A stretch of 64,000 nt of DNA from Candidatus Zemynaea palustris. GTDB lineage: Bacteria > Vulcanimicrobiota > Vulcanimicrobiia > Vulcanimicrobiales > Vulcanimicrobiaceae. The stretch is from contig PLCB01000026.1 in the NCBI GenBank assembly GCA_003134695.1, positions 213,684 to 277,683 on the forward strand, read 5' to 3'. A model generated the notes under the pieces. The model was given only the letters and a program-made list of their open reading frames with translations, was not told where the DNA came from and searched no databases. Shown here piece after piece: positions 26,301 through 32,941 of this stretch. A program made the position numbers and the translations under genes. The stretch's first letter is position 1, and each line of letters starts with the position of its first letter.

Positions 26301-26979
26301 GCGACGGGTCCGTCACGTACATGAAGACGACCGGCAGCGAGTTCGGGTCGGCCTTCTGGATCTGCGGCGGCTGAAGGCTCGGATCGTTCGGCAGTTGGTT
26401 GGAGATGCGCGCGATCTGTTGCTGAATATCGGTGGCAGCGACATTGATGTCGGTTCCGAACTTGAAGATCGCGCGGACGACGGTCTGTCCCTGATACGAA
26501 TCCGATTGCAGATAGTCGATTCCCGAGACGCGCGCGACCGCGTTTTCGATCGGTCGTGTGACCGTCGATTCCATCGTCGCCGGCGCGACGTTCCCGTAGT
26601 TGACCGTTACCGAAATGACGGGCGGCTGAAAGGTCGGGAGTAGGTCGATCGGCAGACGCGGAAACGCAAAAATGCCGAGGACGACGATCGCCAGCGCGAG
26701 CATGGTGACCGTAACGCGCCGCGTGACGGCGAACTTGGCGACTGGGGCGGCTTCGTGGTCGCGGTCGGACAGAGCGGACTCTCCGGTTTTGGAGGACGTC
26801 AGATGGCCTGGGCTCTTCGTCGGCAGTCTGCTGGATTCGTCCCCGGCGAGGGGTCGGCGCCTGAATTTCGCGCGACGACCCTTGTTGTTTCTGAAACCGG
26901 CGTGATATGGTAGGTGAGTTTTTCCGGCAGGTGAAACGGCCGGATGACTCGTGCGGAGCCGTACTCGCGCACGACCCAC
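23323..26979 (-). CDS. RND efflux pump, AcrB/HAE1 type
   Basis: The inner-membrane proton-driven exporter has 12 predicted membrane helices, the first being VTMLALAIVVLGIFAFPRLP. The usual proton-relay aspartate pair lies in helix 4 (GLIVDDAVVVIENI), and the C-terminal core reads FIGSLMLVGICVKNAILVIE. The second periplasmic loop holds a long insertion of Ser/Gly/Thr (around GSSSTASGSVTPGGSSGPTT), not seen in AcrB. The frame reaches 26979, but the first ~75 residues are basic and unlike the family. The first in-frame ATG lies inside helix 1, so the true start (perhaps a rare codon near 26760) is unsure. No membrane-fusion or outer-membrane partner gene is adjacent. Confidence 0.85.
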   Translation of the reverse strand: MGRARVRLRTSHPAVSPAGKTHLPYHAGFRNNKGRRAKFRRRPLAGDESSRLPTKSPGHLTSSKTGESALSDRDHEAAPVAKFAVTRRVTVTMLALAIVVLGIFAFPRLPIDLLPTFQPPVISVTVNYGNVAPATMESTVTRPIENAVARVSGIDYLQSDSYQGQTVVRAIFKFGTDINVAATDIQQQIARISNQLPNDPSLQPPQIQKADPNSLPVVFMYVTDPSRTQRDLNDLFTNFLADEFSAIPGVGSAFVTGGQTRAIMVEPDQKLLAGYGLTNNSIIQTISTQNVDNPAGIIAIGPNEFGIRTSQLYRSADELANTVATVKNGAPIYLRDVARVTDSIEEQRIFTRLDGIPALRMGISAQPDANVVSVANGIYAKMAELQRRYPTMHFQPVLEQRGFILEAINALEHTAIFGAVLAVLIILLFLHAWRSTVIVAISLPIAVLGTIFALYITHQTLNTMTLGGMALSVGLIVDDAVVVIENIFRHLDEGDSPLDAARNATTQIFSAVFSSSVTVITVFVPLLLIPGLQGLIFGPFALTVMTAVAISLLVAVTTVPMLSSIFLKPADAHIKNRFSIRFDEVYDRFENWYRNVLGWAIERPGPILGTGVLLLVISVTLVKVGIVKTEIFPASDSRFTRFDVRLPNGSALASTNRVAKLVEAAFRSDPRVIGVGVTVGSAFGGGGARQITNQAQFSVILREGIEGPKATAFVNEWQRRLGGSATRPGPGAAAPTPAPNVSPQVLAERRALRKALVGTTIRGRTIDILQQQVTQGADSLQVQIFGPDVDKLYDLAQGAITQLALIPGVIRPDTNVSPTQPEVDVRIDRRKAAQYGFTTADVATDIATATSGTIASYYLINGVQYPIMVEAPPAQRRSFDSIATLQLTPPSGGGSSSTASGSVTPGGSSGPTTSTTGSTGGSGSSGSGILSGNNPIGTTGNAGTAQTLGSVPLGALAQVVNGVGPSQISRQNKQRRIDINATVLGHPLGEVVDEAGKIMATYPLPAGYRWDFGPSIKQNTDTFSSMALVVILAILLIYMLLASQFESFIDPFAIMMAVPFAAIGIIGGLLVTHRAFGLTAFIGSLMLVGICVKNAILVIEFTKQMRRAGMGPVEALLHAGPRRLRPILMTTLATIGGMLPLALGIEAGSSTQAPLGTVVVGGLITSTMLSLLFVPTLYLWLVRNVESRFTAKPPRLFPTTPPPTPPLPTKREPAGVYK

Positions 26980-26980
26980 T

Positions 26981-26994
26981 GCCCCGAGAGGGGC
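26981..26994 (+). promoter_or_regulatory. Hairpin in the rpsF leader
   Basis: GCCCC-GAGA-GGGGC is a perfect 5-bp stem closed by a GNRA tetraloop, 44 bases before the rpsF start. It could be part of a ribosomal-protein autoregulatory leader (S6:S18 sites are known in other bacteria), but the known CCG-bulge motif is not evident. Confidence 0.35.
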
Positions 26995-27037
26995 CGTTCG
27001 TCTCGGCTCGAGGCGACGTCCGGAGAGGGAACGACCA

Positions 27038-27331
27038 ATGACGACTGACTACGAAGTAACTTATATTATGCGCCCGTCCTTGGAGGAGGCTGAGATTGAC
27101 GTGAAAGTCGATCAGGTGGCCAAGGTCCTCAAGGACAACGGCGGCCAGCTGGTCGGTGAGATCGAGAAGATGGGCAAGCGCCGCCTGGCCTATGAGATCG
27201 ACGACGTCCGGGAAGGTTACTATGTCGTCATGAAGTTTAAAAGCGAGCCTGCGACCGCGAAAGAGCTCGAGCGGCAGCTGCGCCTGAACGAAGACGTGAT
27301 GCGCGCGCTGTTGATCAACGTCAACGGATAA
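27038..27331 (+). CDS. rpsF: 30S ribosomal protein S6
   Basis: The 97-residue protein starts TTDYEVTYIMRPSLEE and ends with LRLNEDVMRALLINV, the beta-alpha-beta fold of bS6, which binds the central domain of 16S rRNA together with S18. A GGAGAGGGA site precedes the ATG at 27038, so the longer open frame from 26951 is not used. It heads the block rpsF-ssb-rpsR-rplI-lonC-dnaB, all on the plus strand. Confidence 0.95.
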   Translation: MTTDYEVTYIMRPSLEEAEIDVKVDQVAKVLKDNGGQLVGEIEKMGKRRLAYEIDDVREGYYVVMKFKSEPATAKELERQLRLNEDVMRALLINVNG

Positions 27332-27344
27332 GAAAGGCACACAC

Positions 27345-27785
27345 ATGGCAGGGAGCTACAATCGCATCGTCCTCGTCGGGAACCTGACCCGCGACCCCGA
27401 GATTCGCTACGTCGACGGCGGCGGAAAAGCCGTCACCAAGTTCGCCCTCGCAGTCAACCGGCGCACCAAAGCGGGCGACGAAGCGATGTTCATCGACATC
27501 GTCGCCTGGGATCGCCTCGGCGAAATCTGCAATCAGTATTTGAAGAAAGGGATGTCGGCGCTGGTTGAAGGTCGGCTCGCAATCCGTAAATACGAAACCA
27601 AGGAAGGCGAGAAACGCACCGCCGTCGAGGTCGTCGCCTCCGACATGCAGATGCTCGACAAGCGCGCGGCGGGCGGTAACGGCGACGGCGGCTCGTACGG
27701 ATCGCGCGCGAGCGCGGTTGCCGGTGCCGGCGCTGCGGCCGGAGAGGGCACCGAAGAAGAAGCCGGCGACGAGATTCCGTTCTAA
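27345..27785 (+). CDS. ssb: Single-stranded DNA-binding protein
   Basis: The 146-residue protein has the SSB OB-fold (SYNRIVLVGNLTRDPEIRYV, FIDIVAWDRLGEICNQYL, YETKEGEKRTAVEVVA) to about residue 107. A Gly/Ala-rich disordered tail ends in the acidic tip EEAGDEIPF, the contact for partner proteins in replication and repair. It starts 13 bases after rpsF, the classic rpsF-ssb-rpsR neighbourhood. Confidence 0.95.
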   Translation: MAGSYNRIVLVGNLTRDPEIRYVDGGGKAVTKFALAVNRRTKAGDEAMFIDIVAWDRLGEICNQYLKKGMSALVEGRLAIRKYETKEGEKRTAVEVVASDMQMLDKRAAGGNGDGGSYGSRASAVAGAGAAAGEGTEEEAGDEIPF

Positions 27786-27812
27786 ACGAAGACGGGATCG
27801 AGCGCGGCCGGC

Positions 27813-27860
27813 GACCGGCGGCTATTCCTCCTTGCCGGTCGGTGGCTTTTGGGTTACTAT
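27813..27860 (+). promoter_or_regulatory. Hairpin and putative promoter before rpsR
   Basis: GACCGGC (27813-27819) and GCCGGTC (27834-27840) form a perfect stem, followed by TTTT at 27847-27850, a weak terminator for rpsF-ssb. Overlapping it, TTGCCG (27833) and TACTAT (27855) with a 16-base spacer resemble a -35/-10 pair that could serve rpsR-rplI-lonC-dnaB. Confidence 0.35.
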
Positions 27861-27973
27861 CGTTTGGTTTCCCAAATCCAGCCTTTGAGCCGGTCGTGGC
27901 GCGGAGCTACGTGTGTAGGGTTGCGGGCCCGCCAGGCCACGCAGCCGACTCCACCTACATTTGAAAGAGAGCT

Positions 27974-28228
27974 ATGGCAGCCAATCCGAAAAAACGCGCC
28001 GCCGCGAAAAAAGAGCGACGCCCAAAACGCAAGACTTGTACCTTCTGCGCGGACAAGGTGACCGAGATCAACTATAAGGACGTCGGACGTCTGCGCAAAT
28101 ACGTCTCCGAGCGCGGAAAGATCCTGCCGCGCCGGATCTCCGGTAACTGTGCGAAGCACCAGCGCGCGCTCACCGTCGCCGTCAAACGCGCGCGCATCAT
28201 CGCTTTCCTCCCCTTCGTCGCCGAGTAA
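27974..28228 (+). CDS. rpsR: 30S ribosomal protein S18
   Basis: The 84-residue basic protein shows the bS18 pattern: [59 protein letters not shown]. The Cys residues (CTFC) suggest the zinc-binding version of S18. GAAAGAGAG lies upstream of the ATG. The 188-base gap after ssb is unusual for this pair and contains the hairpin at 27813. Confidence 0.95.
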   Translation: MAANPKKRAAAKKERRPKRKTCTFCADKVTEINYKDVGRLRKYVSERGKILPRRISGNCAKHQRALTVAVKRARIIAFLPFVAE

Positions 28229-28232
28229 CGCC

Positions 28233-28685
28233 ATGAAAGTCATCTTGATGAGCGACGTCAAGTCGCTCGGCTCCGCCGGAGCCGTCCTCGACGTCGCCGA
28301 CGGTTACGCCCGTAACTTCTTGCTTCCGAAAGGTCTCGCCGCCGAGGCTTCGTCAGGCTCGCTCGCGCTGCTCGATCAGAAACGGCGCGCGAAGGCGCGT
28401 CGCGACGCGGAGGATCTCGCTAACGCCAAAGAACTCGCGGCGAAACTCGAGGCCGCGCAGGTGAGCGTTCCGGCCAAGAGCGGAGGAAACGGGAAGTTGT
28501 TCGGCTCGGTGACCAACTCGAACGTCGCGGAGGCGATCTTGCGTGAGCTCGGGATCGAAATCGACCGGCACAAGATCGAGTTGCCCGACAACATCAAAAC
28601 GCTGGGCAGCTACACGGCCGAGATCCGCCTCGGCAAGAATCTCGTCGCCAAGACTACGGTAAAGGTCGTCTCGGCCGAGAACTGA
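28233..28685 (+). CDS. rplI: 50S ribosomal protein L9
   Basis: The 150-residue protein has the N-terminal rRNA-binding motif (MKVILMSDVKSLGSAG, VADGYARNFLLPKGLA), the long connecting helix (residues ~42-75) and the C-terminal domain (KLFGSVTNSNVAEAI). ATG 28233 lies 4 bases after the rpsR stop and fits the family start. A longer in-frame reading from 28149 would overlap rpsR and is rejected. Confidence 0.95.
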   Translation: MKVILMSDVKSLGSAGAVLDVADGYARNFLLPKGLAAEASSGSLALLDQKRRAKARRDAEDLANAKELAAKLEAAQVSVPAKSGGNGKLFGSVTNSNVAEAILRELGIEIDRHKIELPDNIKTLGSYTAEIRLGKNLVAKTTVKVVSAEN

Positions 28686-28690
28686 GCCAC

Positions 28691-30607
28691 ATGAAGGTCG
28701 CGAACCAAGCCTACGTCGCACGTTTTCGCCGCAAGGCCGGCGGAGACGAAGGGATGCGCCGCTACGTTGCGGCGCTCTACGACGTGCTGTCGAACACGAT
28801 CGGGTCCGACAAACTGGTGCTGCGCGCCGGCAAACTCAACGCGCTCAAGATGATGCGCTCGCCGCTATTACCCGAACGCGTCCTCGCATTGCAGCGCTTG
28901 GTCTTTGAAGATCCGACGCTCGATCGACTGCCGCAAGCGGGGAAATATCGAGATGTCATTGCCGAGATCGAGGACGGGCTCGCCGACCTGGTCGCGCAGC
29001 GCAGCGTCGAAGACAAGATCGGCACGAAGGTCAACGTCAAGATGGCCGAGCGTCATCAGGAGTATCTTAAAGATCTCAAACTCGAGGCGCTTCGCGAAGA
29101 CGGCGGTCCGGAGACGCCGGCGACCCAAAAGCGGCTCGAAGAACTCGAAGCGCTCGACAAGCGAAAGCTCGCGGCGTCGGCGCTGCAGTTACTGCGACCG
29201 AGTGCGCTCGCTCAAGTCGTCGGTCAGGAACCTGCGATCCGCTCGCTCCTCGCGAAGATCTCGTCGCCGTATCCGCAGCACGTGATTCTGTACGGTCCGC
29301 CTGGCGTTGGAAAGACGACCGTTGCGCGGCTCGCGCTCGAAGTCGCGAAGCGCCGCGACTACACGCCGTTCGCCGAAGATGCGCCGTTCGTCGAAGCGAG
29401 TGGTGCGACGCTGCGCTGGGATCCGCGCGAGACGACCAACCCGCTCTTGGGGAGCGTCCACGATCCGATCTATCAAGGTACCCGTCGCGAATTCGCCGAG
29501 ACCGGAATCCCCGAACCGAAACTCGGTCTGGTCACCAAAGCGCACGGCGGCGTGCTGTTCATCGACGAACTCGGCGAGATGGATGCGACGCTGCAGTCGA
29601 AGTTGCTCAAGGTCCTCGAGGATAAACGCTTCGTTTTCGAATCGTCGTATTTCGACGCCGCCGATCCGAGCGTTCCGGCCTACATCAAGAAGCTCTTCCG
29701 CGACGGCGCGCCGGCCGACTTCGTGCTGATCGGCGCGACGACGCGCGACCCCGAGGAGATCGACGCCGCGATTCGCTCGCGTTGTGCCGAGGTCTACTTC
29801 GAGCCGCTCTCCGAGCCACGGATTCGCGAGATCGTCGTGGGTGCCGCCCGGCGTTTGGGCGTCAAACTCGGGCGCACCGTCCCAAAGATGATCGCCTCGT
29901 ACACCATCGAGGGCCGCAAAGCGGTCCAGATCCTCGCCGACGCGTTCGGTCATGCCATCGAGCGAGCCGGCAAGTCCAAGACGATCTCCGAGGCCGACGT
30001 CGTCGAGGTGGTGCAGGCCGGGCGGATGGTCCAGCACACGCCCGTGCGCGCGCGGCGCGGGCGAGAGGTGGGGAAAGTCTTCGGCCTCGGCGTCTCGCAT
30101 CACGTCGGGAGCCTGATCGAGATCGAGGCGGTCGCCTTTCCGTCCGCCGAGCGGCACAAGGGCTCGATTCGCTTCAACGAGACGGCCGGCTCGATGGCGA
30201 AGGATAGCGTCTTCAACGCCTCGTCGGTCGTGCGCGCGGTCGCCGGCATCGACCCGCTCGACTACGACCTGCACGTGAACATCGTCGGCGGCGGCGACAT
30301 CGACGGACCGTCGGCCGGGCTTGGGATCTTTCTTGCGCTGTATTCGGCGCTGACCAAGACGCCGGTTCCTCAGGACGTCGCGCTAACGGGCGAGCTTTCT
30401 ATTGCCGGAAAGGTCCGCGCCGTCGGCGGCGTAATCGAGAAGGTCTACGCCGCGAGGCAGGCGGGGATGCGGCTCGTGCTGATTCCAAAGGAAAACGAAC
30501 GGGAGATTCGGGCCGGAACCACCGGCATAGAAATCGTCCCGGTCCAGAACGTCGACGAGGCGCTCGCCGCGCTCCTTTCCGTGCGCAAGCACCGGACGAA
30601 ACGCTGA
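28691..30607 (+). CDS. lonC: Lon-type ATP-dependent protease, LonC-like
   Basis: The 638-residue AAA+ protease lacks the classic Lon N-domain. It has an intact Walker A (GPPGVGKTT, from G202), Walker B (LFIDELGEMD, near 287), arginine-containing sensor (DAAIRSRCAEVY) and a C-terminal Lon protease domain. There the serine is in GPSAG (S541) and the lysine in GGVIEK (K584), the 43-residue spacing seen in Lon. Some LonC proteins have lost ATP binding, but this one has not. It starts 5 bases after rplI and its stop overlaps the dnaB start, so it is translated with the replication genes. Substrates are unknown. Confidence 0.85.
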   Translation: MKVANQAYVARFRRKAGGDEGMRRYVAALYDVLSNTIGSDKLVLRAGKLNALKMMRSPLLPERVLALQRLVFEDPTLDRLPQAGKYRDVIAEIEDGLADLVAQRSVEDKIGTKVNVKMAERHQEYLKDLKLEALREDGGPETPATQKRLEELEALDKRKLAASALQLLRPSALAQVVGQEPAIRSLLAKISSPYPQHVILYGPPGVGKTTVARLALEVAKRRDYTPFAEDAPFVEASGATLRWDPRETTNPLLGSVHDPIYQGTRREFAETGIPEPKLGLVTKAHGGVLFIDELGEMDATLQSKLLKVLEDKRFVFESSYFDAADPSVPAYIKKLFRDGAPADFVLIGATTRDPEEIDAAIRSRCAEVYFEPLSEPRIREIVVGAARRLGVKLGRTVPKMIASYTIEGRKAVQILADAFGHAIERAGKSKTISEADVVEVVQAGRMVQHTPVRARRGREVGKVFGLGVSHHVGSLIEIEAVAFPSAERHKGSIRFNETAGSMAKDSVFNASSVVRAVAGIDPLDYDLHVNIVGGGDIDGPSAGLGIFLALYSALTKTPVPQDVALTGELSIAGKVRAVGGVIEKVYAARQAGMRLVLIPKENEREIRAGTTGIEIVPVQNVDEALAALLSVRKHRTKR

Positions 30608-31983
30608 TGGCGACGCTCGCACCGGCCGGCGCCGGCAACGTCGACCGCATCCCGCCCAACAACCTCGAAGCCGAGATGGCGGTGATCGGCTCGGTCATGG
30701 TCGATCGCGAGATGATGGCGATCGTGAGCGAGGTCGTGCAGCCGAACGATTTTTACGCGCACGTGCACGAATCGATCTATACGTCGCTCCTGCAACTGTA
30801 CGAGCGCGGCGAGCCGCTCGACAAGGTAACGCTCGCCGAGGACTTGCGGCGGCGCAACATGCTCGACAAAGTCGGCGGCATCGCCTACTTGAGCTCGTTG
30901 ATGGACACCGTTCCGACGGCAGCCTCGGCCGAATACTACGCAAAGATCGTTCGCGAGAAGTCGACCTTGCGCTCGCTGATCCACGCCGGAACCGTGATCA
31001 CGCAAGCCGGCTACGAGAACGAAGAAGACGTCGACGGCGCGCTCGATCGCAGCGAGCAGATCGTCTACGAGATCGGCCGCCGCCAGCGGCGCGGCGAGTT
31101 CGTCCCAATCTACAAACTGCTCAAAGGCACTTTCGAGCAGATCGATCGCCTCTATCATAGCCATGGCGATCGTACCGGGATCACCTCGGGCTTCCGCGAC
31201 ATCGACGAGTACACGGCCGGCTTCCAGCCCGGAAATCTCATCATTTTGGCGTCGCGCCCCGCGATGGGGAAAACTTCGATGGCGCTGACCATGGCCGTCG
31301 CCGCGGCACGCGAAGCGCAGAAGCCGATCGCGTTCTTCTCGCTCGAGATGACGAGCGACGAATTAGTGCAGCGGCTCCTGTCGGCGGAAGCGCGCATCGA
31401 CTCGCAGGCGCTGCGTCGTGCGAAGATCGAGGACCACCAGTGGGAGAAGATCTCCGAAGGGATGAGCGTCCTCTCGCAGATTCCGATCTACATCGACGAC
31501 TCGGGATCGATCACCGTTACCGAGATTCGTAGCCGCTGCCGGCGCCTGCAATCCGGCGAGGGTCTCGGCGCCGTCTTCATCGATTACTTGCAGTTGGTGC
31601 GACCGGCCACGCTCTCGCGCAATCAAACGCGCAACGATGAATTGTCGGAGATTTGCCGGTTGCTCAAGGCAACGTCGAAGGATCTGAGCGTGCCCATCAT
31701 CGCGCTCGCGCAATTGAACCGCGGCGTCGAATCGCGCAACGACAAGCGCCCGATGCTTTCAGATTTGCGCGATAGCGGAGCAATCGAGCAAGAAGCCGAC
31801 ATGGTCAGTTTCCTGTATCGCGACGCCTACTACAATCCGGAGAGTGCGCCGGAGCCGGACCTGACCGAGTTCATCATCGCCAAACAACGCAACGGTCCGA
31901 CCGGGATGGTAAAGCTCCGCTTCCTCAAAGAGCACACGCTGTTCGTCCCATACGGCGAAGCTTCGTACTACAGCCTTCCTTAA
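30607..31983 (+). CDS. dnaB: Replicative DNA helicase
   Basis: The 458-residue hexameric helicase has the N-terminal helical domain (IPPNNLEAEMAVIGSVMVD, then GGIAYLSSLMDTVPTA), the linker, and the RecA-like motor. The motor shows Walker A SRPAMGKTSMAL, Walker B as AVFIDYLQLV, and the C-terminal SDLRDSGAIEQEADMVSFLY with IAKQRNGPTG. The ATG is in TGATGG, overlapping the lonC stop by one base. The rplI-lonC-dnaB order is shared with some Firmicutes and related deep lineages. Confidence 0.97.
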   Translation: MATLAPAGAGNVDRIPPNNLEAEMAVIGSVMVDREMMAIVSEVVQPNDFYAHVHESIYTSLLQLYERGEPLDKVTLAEDLRRRNMLDKVGGIAYLSSLMDTVPTAASAEYYAKIVREKSTLRSLIHAGTVITQAGYENEEDVDGALDRSEQIVYEIGRRQRRGEFVPIYKLLKGTFEQIDRLYHSHGDRTGITSGFRDIDEYTAGFQPGNLIILASRPAMGKTSMALTMAVAAAREAQKPIAFFSLEMTSDELVQRLLSAEARIDSQALRRAKIEDHQWEKISEGMSVLSQIPIYIDDSGSITVTEIRSRCRRLQSGEGLGAVFIDYLQLVRPATLSRNQTRNDELSEICRLLKATSKDLSVPIIALAQLNRGVESRNDKRPMLSDLRDSGAIEQEADMVSFLYRDAYYNPESAPEPDLTEFIIAKQRNGPTGMVKLRFLKEHTLFVPYGEASYYSLP

Positions 31984-31998
31984 GCCGCGGGCCGCGGC

Positions 31999-32553
31999 TT
32001 AGAGGGGCTTGGCTTCGACGATTTCGTGGACTTCGGGATCGCCGATCCCGTGACGCAGATACGACCGCGATAGGTGCACGTACTCGGGTCCGGCGTGATC
32101 GACCCAGCCGACCGCGACGCCTTCGAGTTTCTTTTTGACCTGCGCCGGGGCGCCGGCGGCGACCGTCTCGGGCGGAATCTTCGCGTTCGCGCCGACCACG
32201 CTGCCGGCGCCGACCAGCGCGCGGCGGCCGACCGTCGCGCCGTTGAGGATGACGGCGTTGGTGCCGATCAGCGCGCCGTCTTCGATCACGCAATCCTCCA
32301 TGAACGCGCAGTGCCCGATCGTGACGTCGTCCCCGATGAGCGTTTGACTATTTTCGCTGACGTGCAGGACGGCGTTGTCTTGCACGTTGCTGCGTGCGCC
32401 GATGCGAATGAAGCCGTTGTCGCCGCGGATCACGGTGCCGAACCAAATGCTCGCTTCTTCACCGACCTCGACGTTGCCGATGAGCACGGCCGTCGGGGCG
32501 ACGAAGGCCGACGGATGGACGCGGGGAGACTTTCCTTTGTATTCGATGAACAT
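31999..32553 (-). CDS. Gamma-carbonic-anhydrase family protein, one zinc ligand replaced
   Basis: The 184-residue protein is a left-handed beta-helix with hexapeptide repeats (IGNVEVGEEASIWFGTVIRG, IGDDVTIGHCAF, VGRRALVGAGSVVG) and a C-terminal helix, as in CamH/YrdA/PaaY. Two zinc ligands are visible, His64 (NAVLHVSEN) and His81 (TIGHCA). The third, normally five residues on in a HGC motif, is Glu86 in FMEDC. Carbonic anhydrase activity is therefore doubtful, and a related acyltransferase or structural role is possible. It is convergent with dnaB, whose stop is 15 bases away. Confidence 0.8.
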   Translation of the reverse strand: MFIEYKGKSPRVHPSAFVAPTAVLIGNVEVGEEASIWFGTVIRGDNGFIRIGARSNVQDNAVLHVSENSQTLIGDDVTIGHCAFMEDCVIEDGALIGTNAVILNGATVGRRALVGAGSVVGANAKIPPETVAAGAPAQVKKKLEGVAVGWVDHAGPEYVHLSRSYLRHGIGDPEVHEIVEAKPL

Positions 32554-32612
32554 GTTCTCTCCTCGGCGAAACGGGGTCCGATGCTTTTGCCGCCCGCTTG
32601 CCCTGTACCCGC

Positions 32613-32882
32613 ATGAGCGCGCATCGTCATAAGACGCCGTTGCGGGGCGTCAAGGTCACCCCGCACCCGCGAGCCGACGATCCGCTCTACACGAGCGTCA
32701 ACTACGCGTACGCGGGGAAGACCGGCCACGTCCACGAGGTCGTCACAATCGGCGGCCGCGAGTTGGCCAAAGTCGGCTTCGACGATCGCAAGATCGTGTA
32801 TTACTTGCTCGACGATCTCGAGACGGACGACTCGGCTGCGCGCGGCACCTTCCACGACGGCGATCGCACGCCGACAGAATGA
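32613..32882 (+). CDS. Small hypothetical protein
   Basis: The 89-residue product from ATG 32613 (MSAHRHKTPLRGVKVTPHPR) is basic at the N-terminus and acidic at the C-terminus (LLDDLETDDSA). The middle reads TGHVHEVVTIGGRELAKVGF, which suggests a small beta-barrel. It is divergent from the carbonic-anhydrase-like gene and 60 bases before the TonB receptor. I do not recognise a family. Confidence 0.45.
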   Translation: MSAHRHKTPLRGVKVTPHPRADDPLYTSVNYAYAGKTGHVHEVVTIGGRELAKVGFDDRKIVYYLLDDLETDDSAARGTFHDGDRTPTE

Positions 32883-32941
32883 ACGCGGTCCAAGCGCGTC
32901 TCAGCGTTCCTTAAGCCGGATTTGCTAGCCTACGGCCAGCC

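Noticed and set aside
26981..26994. rpsF leader hairpin considered as a proven S6:S18 autoregulatory site
   Set aside because: The known motif needs a specific CCG bulge and GG partner, which I do not see. Only a simple hairpin is supported.
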